Assembly (NCBI GenBank): GCA_009760855.2
Contig: WPIO01000026.1
Location: 1,270,001-1,334,000 of the forward strand
Direction of reading: 5' to 3'
Source: Cristatella mucedo
Lineage: Eukaryota > Bryozoa > Phylactolaemata > Cristatellidae
Length of the DNA: 64,000 nucleotides
Shown: in pieces, positions 1 to 12,106 of the stretch
Layout of the letters: every line of letters begins with the position of its first letter
Numbering within the stretch: the stretch's first letter is position 1
Translations under genes and position numbers: made by a program
Notes under the pieces: model-generated
Seen by the model: the letters and a program-made list of their open reading frames with translations, nothing else
What the model was told of the DNA's origin: nothing
Databases searched by the model: none

Positions 1-770
1 TCTAGGCACTTTAAATTGGACCAAAAGGAAGTATCGTATTTCAATTGGTTAGCGATGACATGCTCTCGGTCAGCAGTCATTGGAGCAAAAAGAACGATTA
101 ACATGAAGCCAGAAAACTCAGTGAAAAACAAGTGGGTTTTCAGCTTCTCTTCACGTCACGTCAGAGGATGTCGTGACGTCATTCGGGAGTTTCTTCCAGA
201 CTTAGCGAGCATACGAGCAGAAGGCATGGTCTCTATTTGATTTTTGATTTGTTAGACGTTCAGCTTAACGACGATCCACACGACCACCATGCCCAGCCTA
301 ATTGGAGTGCACTTCTGGTAGAGTGGGCTGGAGCCAGAAAAGGAAGCGACCTACCTAAAAGTGAGTGGCACAACCTTGAAGTCGATGGGATGCTTGATTT
401 GGAGCCAGTGCAGATCGGTGAGAAGTGGCGTGATGTGGCAACTGCGACGCTCGCAACAGACGAGCCTTTCCTTAGAGTTGTGTACCAACTGCGAGTGTCA
501 TTGAATTGTGTAGGCCGAAAAACCTGTGAATAGCGAGTTACAGAAATTGACTCGGGACATCACGAATGCATGCAGCCGCTTGGATAGGATGGATGCCCTT
601 GGCCAAGCGGACTGGAATGCTTGTAATCTTTCATGCAACTGAAAGTTAGTAGATTTGACTGACTGTGAAGCTGATCTGGTCGCCTTTTGAAAGGTCGCTT
701 TGTAAGCAGAACAACCAGATTGAGTGCAGATGCTACAGATACGAGATATTCTTGCCGGGCCCATTTTAAG
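1..770 (-). mobile_element. LINE-A fragment (3' end at base 1)
   Basis: It begins with the LINE-A 3' hairpin arm (TCTAGGCACTTTA) and runs back through the 3' UTR to the C-terminal region (GTCGATG, GCCAGTGCAGATCGGTGAGAA). It is diverged and frame-broken, and continues outside the window. Confidence 0.75.
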
Positions 771-2009
771 GAATTCTCGCCGTTTGATCTCTTAGCTTGC
801 GCATGCGTGAAGGATTCGATTTCCTAACCGCGATGGTGATACAGCGGCTACCACCGAGTACAATCAATCGAAAGAGCTCTCCTGGAGCCTACTGCGACCT
901 TATCTTAAGCTATTTGTCAGAAGAATCGGTCCATCGGCTTTCTGCCAGATGCTTCCTCCCCAGGCTCCCTAATCCAGCTTGCACACAATGGAGCTAGGTG
1001 CTTTTATCAGCAAATTAGCGCGTGTTTATCGGATATTTTTGTGAGCTAATGGGTGCTCCCGTAAAGCAAAAGGCATTCGATCAGTGCGTAAGTTTGAAGC
1101 TTGCTAGCCGCAACTTAAAACTTAGCTCTAACTTAAAGAAGTCTCTCGAGCTTATGGACATGTATACAGCTTCGCTAGCATAGAAAATCCGAGCGTGCGT
1201 TTGTACTAGTAGCCATTGGTCGTTGCAGTAGCACGGCCTCTCATTTTTATAGATAAAGAGGACACTCGCGAATTCATTGAAGTTCCTAGAAAGAGATTGA
1301 GTTCTCTCTGAGCGCGCTATATCAAATGTATTATTTTTATTATTATTTAATTTAGCCATGCACTTTAGTCTGATTCTGTTTGTCTGATCAATTATTCGAA
1401 AAAAAATGGACAACTAGCTACTTAAGGAAAATGTCACTCAATAATTTGATTTAATCAATTGTACGGTCTGTCGTGCGGAGGTACGCCGACATGGGAACGG
1501 TCATATAAAAAGACGAACACGTCATATCATACCTTCCACGTCATTATCATACCTTTTGAAAACTATCGACAGTTTAAACACAAATTTGTGACTCTGGCAA
1601 AAAGTGTCTGATCATTTAAAACCAATTGATGATCAATTGATGACGATCAATGTCTGATCGGTAGAGATCATCGATCCCCAATTAGTGGATATCACTCGCC
1701 GTGTCATGTCTAGCACCACGATAAAATCTGTAGCTGCTCAGCTGCTTGTGGTACTATAGGAAAATGAATGATCCGTATGCTATAATCTTGAGAAACCTTC
1801 GCTCATAATGATGGCAAGATGTTCGTGGATATTTGTCTATCATATTGCTATGCACATGAAAGCGATAACCAATCGTCGTAGGGTAATTTGTAGCACGACG
1901 TCGGTATTGATACCTCTGTCAGAACAAAGACATTCGACTATTTATTGAGTAGTAACAGCAGTCTCGTTCAGAACTACTTTCTTACAAGGCTAGGCAGCAT
2001 ATCATCAGC
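771..2009. other. Intergenic, nothing recognised
   Basis: AT-rich unique-looking sequence with no supported gene. A cluster of GATCATTTAA/GATCAATT words lies near 1610-1660. Confidence 0.5.
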
Positions 2010-2436
2010 TTTTCTTACTCAAATCGCTTAGCTCTGCATCGAGCCAACCTCAAATTCTTTGGAGACCTATCTTTCGTGCATATGCTTCCAAAACCTGGAA
2101 CTCACTCCTGACTAATGTCACGACATCCTCAGACTTGACGTTTAAATTTAGCTAAAAGCGCACCTGTTTCTAATATCATTTGCTGGGCTCTTGTGATTTG
2201 CTCTGTGTTTGCTTATGTGTGCTCGCACTATGCATGCCACCACTAATCAGATTTACATTTTGACAATGCATGTTACCTCTAAAAATGGTATGCTTTTTGA
2301 CATTGTGCATTTTATCCCTAACCATTTGATCATGCTTCCTTTACAACATATGTAAAGTGCCTAGAAAGAGATTAAGTTATCTAATGGCGCTATACAATTA
2401 TATTATCATTATTATTATTATTATTATTATTACAGT
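2010..2436 (+). mobile_element. LINE-A 3' fragment
   Basis: It matches the end of the C-terminal ORF (CCTCAAATTCTTTGGAGACC), the 3' UTR, the hairpin and the ATT-rich tail, and is clearly older than the copy at 9595. Confidence 0.8.
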
Positions 2437-2583
2437 TGACGAGCTCACCAGGACCTATAGAGCTCCGACCGATATTGCACACGCAATGGAGGCGCGAATC
2501 TCTTTTCCGTGGCAGTCAAAGTTGGTTCAGGTCCTGTCTGTCGAAATGAGCTGTTATGACGGCACTTCTACTTTTTTGAACCC

Positions 2584-2585
<2 letters not shown>

Positions 2586-2662
<77 letters not shown>

Positions 2663-2712
2663 GAGTGTGTGTGTGGGTATGGGTGTGTTTGTGTGTGTGC
2701 GTGTATGTGTCA
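2586..2712. repeat. GT microsatellite, interrupted
   Basis: About 127 bp of GT units with GC, GA and TAT interruptions, so it is older than the pure tracts. Confidence 0.95.
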
Positions 2713-3296
2713 CTTTGATTGATTAGTTCTGTATGTTTACATATACATATTAGGTTGGCTTATGTAGTGTAAAAGAGCAGCTATAAAGAGCTTTTACTGG
2801 GTTGAAAGAACACTGCAGACTGAGACTGCTCAGAAATTACGTCACCACCTGGAGGTTATCACTGGCAATTGGGAATGTCCCTCAGCGATAGCAAGTACGA
2901 AGATTTAGGCCCAGCCAAGCCAGGCTGCCTAATTTTGTTTGGGATCTGGAAGTGGCTTGGGGCGGTAGCAAGATCAAATTCGGCTCCGCTCTTAGAGATT
3001 CTGGATATTTCTGGTACGAATGAAAATTGGCTGATCTTTTGGCTGATCTTTTGGCAGACTTCTTACTCTGATCCGAAACGCAGCAGCATGCACTGCCAGC
3101 GCTGCTAAGGGTGGTATTTATTTTTCAAATGCAGCTGGTTAAGAGCATTTAGAAATAGAAAGACACTAAAAAATTAGTGTACCTTTAGTACACCAAAAAA
3201 CTGTATCATTTCTTTATTTAGTATTTTAAATAGTGTTATTCTTAAATGAAAAGCGGGCAGTTCTTGCTTGTATTCTACTAATGAGTGCCGCGTGAA

Positions 3297-3482
3297 TTGG
3301 TGCCGTGGTGGCACACTAGGTAAGGCGGTTGCTTTTCACGACCTCGGGACCGAGGTCGTGGGTTCAAATCCTGCAGTGAGCAATCCTTTATTGCAGCTGC
3401 AACCAGTGGTGATAGCCGTAAAGGCTTTTCTGTCTCTATGCAAAAGAGGCTGCTAAATCAGCTAGTATTATTTATTATTTAT
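3297..3482 (+). mobile_element. SINE-1 copy 1 (tRNA-derived)
   Basis: A-box-like TGGCACACTAGGTAAGG and B box GGTTCAAATCC, then the family body (GCAATCCTTTATTGC, GTGGTGATAGCCGT, GAGGCTGCTAAATCAGCTA) and a TATTTATT tail. Confidence 0.85.
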
Positions 3483-3496
3483 GAGCAATTCCGGAG

Positions 3497-4372
3497 CTAC
3501 GAGTTGCATCAGCTCGAAATCTAGGTGTCATATTCCAAAGCGACCTCTCGTTAGACGACCACATCAGCTCCACAGTCAAATCCGCCTATTTTCAGCTTCA
3601 TAACATTGCTAAAATTCGGGCTTGTTTAGATAAGGATACCACGTCCAAGTTGGTCCATGCATTCGTGACATCTCGTCTCGACTTCTGCAACTCACTGCTT
3701 ACTGGCCTACTAGAATGTGCGATCAGGCGATTGCAGCTGGTGCAAAACTCTGCAGCTAGGCTTGTCTGTCGTGAGCGTCGCAGTTGCCACATTACTCCAC
3801 TTCTCGCCGACCTGCACTGGCTACCAGTCAAGCAACGGATTGACTTCAAGGTTTTGTCGCTCACTTTTAGGTCTCTTCATTCTATGGCTCCAGCCTACCT
3901 TTCAGATATACTACCCCATCAGGCAAAGCATCGTACCACTCGCTTTTCTGAATCCAACAGTCTAGAAATACCTCGTACAAACCTTAAATCCTTTGGAGAC
4001 TGTGCATTTAGCTCGTATGCTCCCACAGCCTGGAACTCCCTCCCGACCTGCATCAGAACATCCCCTGACCTGACCACATTTAAAAGAAACTTAAAAACAT
4101 ACCTATTTAGGACAGCATTTAGTGGGTCCTTGTGATTCGTCCTCGATGTGCTTATGCGTGCTGACAATGTTCGTGCTGCCACTAACCACATTTGCACGCT
4201 GACCCAGTGCATGTAACCCCTAACCTTGTTATTCATTTTGTTTGTTTTTCAGGCATGATTTTACTTACTATTCTGTTGCGTATCACTTTGCAGCAAATGT
4301 AAAGCGCCTAGAAAGAGATTAAGTTCTCTGAGGGCGCTTTATCAAGTGCAATATTATTATTATTATTATTAT
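3497..4372 (+). mobile_element. LINE-A 3' fragment, young copy
   Basis: It is nearly the same as 12168-13030, differing only at scattered bases. It has an open C-terminal ORF (3650-4135), a full 3' UTR, an intact hairpin and an ATT tail. It directly follows a SINE-1 copy. Confidence 0.9.
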
Positions 4373-4439
4373 AACAAATGAAAAGGTCAGAGATACTGAC
4401 ATTTATTACTTTCAGTATATTTTAGTAGCCGGTATATTT

Positions 4440-4885
4440 ATTTATTTATTTAGAGGTAGTACAGGTACGACGGTACGGCGGCACTCATTATTGACGTTGC
4501 CGTTCCGTTCGACAATGACGACGATGCTCTGACGAAGACAGCAGATCGTAATGTCGTTAAGTATGTAAGCATCGTACGTAACTTTTCGACCCAGGGGCGG
4601 ACGTCGGCCTCGGTGTTACCGTTCGTCATTGGAGCTCTTGGGTAGCGGTAGCCGGGCAACGAGCAGTGCCTCAACGCACTCGGCATCAAGTCATAAGCAT
4701 ACCGAATGCTATTCCGAAGTTGTGCTGGAGCAATGCGGCGTGCGGCAGTGCCAAGGTCAAGGGCCCGGTTCTCCACAGGAGAAGCGACCGCGTCGTCGTT
4801 CGGCACGGTAACGCTCAGCCCGCGGGGGAGGACAGCAGGCTGGCTACCTGCGCTTGTGTAATATTATGACTTATTAATAAAGAAA
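4440..4885 (+). pseudogene. 3' end of an R2/R4-like non-LTR element
   Basis: Plus-strand translation from about 4491 reads DVAVPFDNDDDAL, then YVSIVRNFSTQGRTSA and FVIGALG, the usual C-terminal block of R2-group LINEs. Two stops follow within three codons (TAG CGG TAG), where this family normally has SW. An AATAAA followed by an A-run at about 4877-4890 may be its tail. CpG-rich, unlike its surroundings. Confidence 0.7.
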
Positions 4886-4889
4886 AAAA

Positions 4890-6030
4890 GCTATATACAG
4901 CCATATATATATTTCGTATCCCTCATTTGCATTTCCTCTGTTACTGCACAGAAAACCAAAACGGAGAGCGATTTGTTCAATGTTCACTGAATAAATTACC
5001 TAATTTGATAGTGCATGGCAGTTTTTCCGTTTTCAATTATCAATTCATCATAATAATGCAATTTTTTTAATGCTCTTTTAGTACGAACATGCATAATCTA
5101 CTGGCCTGCATTTCCTAAGGCTTGGCGACACCACTTGCGACAAGTATGACGCATTTGATGCGCTTTCTAGAGCATGGCTACAGCTTCCAGTCAACGTTTT
5201 GATAACATTTGTGACAATAATTGCTGACCTGCCTATCTTTCAAGAAATGAAAGGTAGCTTTTATTCGTAGCCAATCAGAAATTTCACGCTAATGTTGAGA
5301 CGAAATCAGGAAAATCGGGTTGTCGACGCTCGAATGTGGCACTACCGCCTGCTACTCATTAGGCTGACTTCTTAAAGTTCAGTTTGGAAATTGCCAATCC
5401 ACGTTAAGGCCATCAGGTAAAAGGATACGCTGCGGCATACAAGATGTTGCATTTTAGAGCAACTGCAGGACTTCCGCCAATTCCAATAAATAATACTGGT
5501 CATCCAGGCCTAATTGTTCTGGTAATATTGAACCCGAAGCTCCTATAGTGTGAATAAAAAGCAATACTTGCGTTTTTCCGGTAGCGTTCAAAGCAAGTAC
5601 CGTAGTGACTCGCGCTTTGTCTCTCTTTGAATTTAAGATCCTATTTGAGCGATCGTAGCTTTACGTAGTGCAGAAGTAAAGAAAACGACGCTTTTCATTG
5701 ATTTTGTATATGTATATCACCCAAGCATGCTGTTTGATCTGCTGGCACATTAAAAGCTGAATTTTAGAATTTGTGTAACTTGAAGTTTAGCAGAGCCATT
5801 CCCTCCTTTACATTTCAAACGCTCTGAAAAGGTAGCTATTTTCAAAAATTCGGCGGCTTGTTGGTATTGTGAGCGGAATCGGAAAGTTTTTGCCAGTTCG
5901 CGGTGACTTGATATTAGCCATTTGCACAACTCTTAAAGTACTGGAATTTCGACCAAGGGATTGTATGCAGCTTGAGAAGAATGACTAAACTACATAGCTT
6001 GCATAAACTTGTGTACGCATATATATATAG
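4890..6030. other. Intergenic, nothing recognised
   Basis: No open frame, repeat family or RNA gene that I can support. The short stretch 2713-3296 and the stretch 6145-6779 are also empty. Confidence 0.5.
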
Positions 6031-6148
<118 letters not shown>

Positions 6149-6779
6149 GTATAGATGTATATTAGTGAACCTGTACTGATAGTGATGAGCTCTGATCCTA
6201 AAAATCCAAGGCTTTTTGATATTTTGGTATATCATTTTGTGGTACCATAAATGTTCTCACATAACTCAGGAAAGAATTTTCTTTTGACATAGGTGCTATT
6301 CATTGAGTGAGCGTTTGCTATAAGCATGTAAAACATCCCTCTCATTGGACTTATCAGGAGAAAGTAGGCACAGTGAATGAAGCCATTTTTTAATATTTGC
6401 GCTCACCTGAAATGGCCACATTTGCACGCGATGGCAGCAGCAAAAACTTTAGATGCTTGAGGAGCCCATTCACTTCTTCTTTTGATTAGGAAAATGTATC
6501 TCAATAATTGCTGGTCATAGTGCAGTATGTAGTGATTATATTGCCATTTTTTCAGCCAAAGTGTTGACGTTGTGCCGATTTGAACAAACAAAAATAGCCT
6601 TTTACTCTGTCACCTCCGCTATATATTAAGCAGGTCTCTTGAAAACCTTTGTGTAATTAATTCGTTCGTCTAATAAAGAGCCCACATAAATTGAGGCGTA
6701 TTGCGGGCTCAATGTGGTTCTAGTTGCAGCCAGTCGATCGGGCTAAATGTCGGGTAGGGTCTCAGAAAAATCTGCTTTT

Positions 6780-6965
6780 ATTTGCGATCCAGGCTGGTTG
6801 ATTCAACAGCGTCATTTGCATAGCAGCACTAGAGCCTGAGTGGCTATCCCCTACTTGCAATTTTACATAATTGAGAATTTGTTCGGTAGGACTCAAAACT
6901 CGAGCCTGGATCGTAAAGTGCGAGCTCCTTACTCCTGAGCTAAGTACAGGGGCTAACAAAGTGAC
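6780..6965 (-). mobile_element. SINE-1 copy 6, diverged
   Basis: Reverse strand: body matches at GGGGATAGCCACTCAGGCTC and ATGACGCTGTTGAATC; head remnants GCTCAGGAGTAAGG (A box) and TTTTGAGTCCTAC (B box). Confidence 0.6.
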
Positions 6966-8219
6966 GAAACCTATGAGACATGCGGAAAACATAATAATCC
7001 ATTGCAGTGAGCGATTTCGAAAGCAAATGCTCTGAACACGAGCGACAAGTTGCAGCACTACGCAGCATTATTGTGGCCCTGCTCAAATCTGAGCACAGCG
7101 ACTGCAATGCCACAACCCTGGTAACGTGACGACACTAGCCGCTATCAGCATCGTAGTGAAATCGTAAGGACGAGGCAAAGAAGCACAGCCAAGATTTATT
7201 CAGATCAGTTGGAAGAGCTCGATTGGCTCTAAGGCTGCTCACAAAATGAGTTTCCGGGTAAAAACGCCATCTTTCTTTTGCCAATGCCTTTCGTTCCTGA
7301 TTCGTCACTTATTGGGTAGTATTTGCACTTCAGACCCTGTGCGCAGCCGCAGGCTGCGAAGCCCATGTAGTGACAGCTCTGTCCTTGTTCAATGTATGTA
7401 ACGCAGCGACCTGCAATTCAGTGGGTTCCCGCTGTACCAAGCTGCTGATATCAGAGTCCCAAAATGCATTATACGTTGATTACTTAACAGCGAAAAGCCT
7501 TCGCTTAATACATTGGATTAAATCCTGCCGTTTTTTCCAGCGCAGCCTCTCTGCGACGCTAGATTGGAAACCTTTTTTAGTTATTTTTTACATGCTGCTA
7601 TACCATATCTTAGCGTTTGATCACGCAAATCTTCACATTTTAATCAACACGCAAGCAGAACTTACACAGCCTCGGAAGTTACGCTAAGCGTCTAGTCAAG
7701 TTTGTGTCGTCGTCGGTGAAAGTGCAAGCTAGGCCTACGATCCTTAGAGTGACATTAAAGGGTTGCGATTTTTCAAAATGCAGAATATTATACTCTCCCG
7801 AACGCCGGTCATGGAGGATTTACTATCACTCCCTCGATCTTCCTGAAAGCGGAACACTGCGGGCGAGCGAGCCCACCGTACCAAAACGTTTGCATGCTAC
7901 ATCAGCTAGGTTAGAACAGCAGTGTATTAGCGGTTCCTGAATTGTAATCGTCAGGAAGCGCATATGTCTTCATCGATGACTCCGACTTTAGAAAAAGGCC
8001 GTCTGAAGTGAAGGTTGGCTTTTGAATTTACGATGCTTACCTGCTAGCGAATAGATGTGGAGCCAATCACATTGTAGAATATACTGCTTGAAATTTAGGA
8101 CATTGTTATTAGGTACTAACTACTGTCTTTCTCTGCTCTTATCCCCATACCATATGTGCACAAAGGCAGCAGCTGTAACTGGTTAGCTACGCTTCGAAGC
8201 GTTACCTTACCAGTATGTG
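6966..8219. other. Intergenic, nothing recognised
   Basis: Short frames at 7370-7687 and 7704-7940 show no recognisable similarity. Confidence 0.5.
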
Positions 8220-9545
8220 ACAGGCCGTAATTGACTGCAGGAGACTTCAGCATTCCCGTTGACAGTTCTTGCAACAGTCAGTCCGCTCATTTCCCGACTG
8301 TCTGGAGAACTTTGGTTTGGTCCAAAACTTAAATCATGCCACTCATATCGATTGCCATATCCTGGATCTCGTTATCCCTAAGGATTTCTGCTCCACTGAC
8401 CTCTTTCTGTGCCCGCTTAATATCTCTGATAACTGATTGAGTGTCGTTTGCTGTCCCTGTTTTGTTGTACCCGCACGGCAACGTCGAATTGTCCTGCGGC
8501 GCTACTTGAAAGGCATTGACCTGGAGAAATATTTGAAATCTATCTTTGAGGCAGGTCTTCTTGATCTGCACCCAGACTCGGCCGACAGCCTCTATACCCT
8601 TACTGATACAGTGAACATGAAACTTAAGAGTGCCCTTGACGAGCGTGCTCGCGTAAATTATGTCGGTGCACACTGAAATGTGAATGTCCCTGCCCTGGCA
8701 TGCCTACATATCTATCAGCTGCCTTCGATCTCGATACTGTGGATCACGATTCACGCCTACGTGAACGATTGAGAACAACGATCGGTCTGGCAGACAAGGC
8801 ACTGGCGTGATTTACACCATACTTGTCCGATCGTGTTCAATCGGTGTCATTTGGGGCTCCCGTCTCGTCTACCCGGCCAGTCACTTGCCGAGCTCACAAA
8901 GGGTCCACCATCGGTCCTTTCCTGTTCTTCGTGTAAACTGAACCTCTCTGGGAAGTGTGATTCGGGCCCATCGAATCGGCTATGACATCTATGCTGATGA
9001 TACTCAGCTGATCTGTCGGCTAAACCGTCGGAAGTTTCGGCAGTGACTAATAAAGTAAATGCTCGCCATGCAGGCGTTCGATCCTGGGTGTCGGCAAATT
9101 TCCCTAAACTAGACAACGATAAAATGGAGCTGCTACTCATAGGACACCCCAACGCCCGGCAGAACTAGAAGACATTGCTCTCTAATAGCCGATGCTGGTG
9201 TGATACCACCACCACGTGCTCGGAATTAAGGTGTCATCTCGGACAGCTGCCTAAATTTGGAAAGTTCTATTAGGAAGACTACCTTCACAGCTATCCATCA
9301 CGTTCGATCCCTATCTAAGACTAGGGACTGTCTACCAAAGGAGCTAGCAAAGCATTTAATTAGCTCACTAATTCTGCCTTGGATATATTATTGCAATTTC
9401 GTTTTGGCTGGAATACCAAAAAAGCCATTAGGTCACTCCAGCTTGTGATGAATATGGCTGCAAGGTTAGTTGACAAATCCAAGAGGTTTGACCAGGTGTC
9501 TCATTTTTTGGAGGATCTTTCTGGCTTTAGGTTGATCAACGGGTA
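8220..9545 (+). mobile_element. LINE-B, internally deleted copy
   Basis: It shows the end of an endonuclease (HATHIDCHILDLVI), a linker (8437-8676 open), then directly RT from motif A (LSAAFDLDTVDHD), an ADDTQL block and a C-terminal part. The N-terminal half of RT is missing at about 8680-8695. Many stops. The sequence differs from LINE-A throughout, so it is a separate family of the same general type. Confidence 0.78.
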
Positions 9546-9594
9546 CAGTCAATAAAGTGCAAAGTATTGACGTAAGTATCGTAGCGCGTAAGAA

Positions 9595-10527
9595 ATTACG
9601 TGCCTATGGACATCTAAACGCTTATCGCTTCGGGCTGCTGGGTCTCCCACGCCGGCGGCTGCATTAGCTACGCCGGCGGCTAGTAACCTACTTGTTAGTT
9701 ATGGTCGTCAGCAGCTGCTATCGCTTCGTCATCGTATATCAAATGCATTCCTAGATATTAATGTTGTTGCTAAGATTCATGAACTATGCATTAACAAAAG
9801 GAAAGCACCCCGTAGCCGCCGCGGTGGCCGGAACCGCCAGCTTAGACGCTGCTCGTTTGGTATTCCTAGCATTGTCTCGAACCGCTTAGCACGCTCCCCC
9901 GCATGCGTCACTGTAAATCTCTCAAACTTAGTGGTCATCAGGCCTGTTGTAACCCAATCGGCCAGACTTAACGCTTGCCTTTGGAATCCTCGCTCAATGT
10001 GCAATAAACCTCTAGTAATAAACGACCTTATTTCTGAAAATGGTATCGACCTGCTCGCCCTAACTGAAACTTGGCTGAAATCGATAAACTGCCCGACAAT
10101 TAAAGACGCTACTCCATCTGGTTTCACGTTCTTTCACACCCCTAGATCAATCAAAACTGGAGGTGGAGTTGCTATGATCGTGCGCTCGAAATTCAACTTC
10201 AAGCCATTTGCGGTACCCTCGAAGCAGTCTTTTGAATCAATTGTCCTGGTCTCACCCGAAAACAAGCTACCGATAGTGGCAGTAGTCTATCGCCCACCAG
10301 GTACCAAATCCTCCTTTATCTCAGATTTCTCCGATCTCATTTCGATTCTGTGTGCAAGAAATCGATCCTTCCTCGTTATGGGTGATTTCAACGTTCACTT
10401 TGATAACTTATCTGACGCTTTCAGCACCGAATTTCGTACATTGACAGACTCATTATCTCTTGTGACTCATGTGCATGGCCCTACCCACATCAAGGGTCAC
10501 ACACTCGACCAAATTTTTCTCATATAA
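9595..10527 (+). pseudogene. LINE-A endonuclease region
   Basis: The frame is open from a TAA at 9592 to the stop at 10527. The endonuclease part starts at about 9965 (LNACLWNPRS) and shows TETWL, GGGVAM, VYRPPG and GDFNVHFD. The frame is lost in a run of five T near 10515; removing one T joins TLDQIF to SYNCTLS in the next frame, where SDHMQISF completes the domain. Confidence 0.85.
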
Positions 10528-12061
10528 CTGCACTTTGTCATCACCAGTTATCACCAAATCCTGCTTATCTGACCACATGCAGATCTCATTCAATCTACAG
10601 TGTGTGCCCACATTCTCCTCTAAAATAACCTGTGAATCGCGAAACCTCAAGACCCTTGACATCGGTGCTGTCCGTGCGAGCATATCTGCTTCACCTTTGC
10701 TGCTCAGTCCTCCCTCCGATCTGTCATCACTGGTAGATTGCTACAACACGACACTAGCTGACACGCTCGACGAGTTTGCACCTTTGACAAAGCGCACTGT
10801 GCGCCCCCGCCCAGACGGCCTATGGTTTACCACAGACATTAAACTAGCCAAGTCTACTAAACGAAAGCTTGAAAAGGCATACAAAAGATCCGGACTAACT
10901 GTCCATCGACAGGCAAATGCAGACTACTGTAGGTCGTACCAATCGATCCTAGCAAAGGCCAAGTCTAGCTTCTATAGAAACATTGTTGAATCACAGATGC
11001 ACAATCCAAAAATGCTGATGTCGACAATAAACCATCTCCTCAACCGTTCCCAGGTTAGCTCCTTACCTGATGATCCTTGTGATGATCTAGCCGATCGCTT
11101 CTCTCGATTCTTTGTGCAGAAGATAGACAAAATCAGGGAATCCATCCCTGCGATGACAACCTTCCCACTAGAATGCTGTTCCTCGGTTCCTGGCTGCGCC
11201 TCAATGTCTGCATTTAAACAGGTCACTAGTGATGTAGTCCTAAAGCTCGTATCTCAATCAAAGAAGACAACAAGTCCACTGGACCCTATTCCCACTGTCC
11301 TGCTCCTACGTTGCATTGATCTGCTGCTGCCATGCATAACCAACATCATTAATATGTCATTAGCCTCAGGTCAGGTCCCAGCACCTTTCAAAAACGCTGT
11401 AGTCAGGCCACTTCTCAAGAAAGCTACACTAGACCAAGAGAACTTAAGCAACTACCGCCCAGTCTCCCTTCTACCATTCCTATCAAAGACACTGGAACGG
11501 GTCGTGGCAGACCAGCTGAACTCGTATATCGAAACCTCACACCTTGCTAGTAAGTTCCAGTCTGGCTTTAGAGCTAATCACTCCACAGAGTCAGCATTGC
11601 TTCGGGTATACAACGACCTACTTAGGAATGCAGACATGGGTAGAGTGTCTCTTCTTGTTTTGCTCGATCTTTCGGCAGCTTTTGATACCATCGATCACAA
11701 AGTTCTTCTAGAGCGCCTCTCATCTCGCCTGGGCATCACTGGCACTGCTCTGCAGTGGTTCAGGTCCTATCTCAGTGGGAGACTCCAGAGTGTTGAAGTG
11801 AATGGACAAAGATCATCTGAAGTACCTCTAAAATATGGAGTACCTCAGGGCTCTGTGCTAGGTCCGGTCCTTTTCACCGTTTATACTCTCCCTCTCGCTG
11901 ATGTGATTGCCAAGCACAATCTAGGCTTTCACTTCTATGCGGATGACACTCAGTTGTACCTTTGCTTTGATCCCTCCCAGCCTTCGAGCACCTCAAATTC
12001 TCTCAACTCACTTGCTGCATGCATTGATGACATCCGATCATGGATGGCAGCAATTTTCTAA
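10516..12061 (+). pseudogene. LINE-A reverse transcriptase region
   Basis: This continuous frame holds the end of the endonuclease, a linker, and all core RT blocks: NYRPVSLLPFLSK, FQSGFRANHSTESALL, DLSAAFDTIDH, GVPQGSVLGPVLF and YADDTQLY. It stops at 12059-12061 because one A is missing from the run near 12053; other copies have AGCAAA at this place. Confidence 0.88.
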
Positions 12062-12106
12062 AACTAAACGATGATAAAACTAACTTACTAGTTATGGGCA
12101 AACCTA

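Noticed and set aside
2357-2722. 121-codon ORF through the GT repeat
   Set aside because: It is Cys-Val repeat translation of a microsatellite joined to a LINE tail; the same applies to frames at 5972, 38676, 47639, 28828, 55413 and 60713.
3297-3380. True tRNA gene
   Set aside because: The A and B boxes are present but no cloverleaf with an acceptor stem forms, and the sequence recurs with a fixed non-tRNA body, so it is a SINE.
3919-4236. Reverse-strand ORFs in LINE-A copies (also at 12583 and 15934)
   Set aside because: They are shadows of the coding strand of the LINE.
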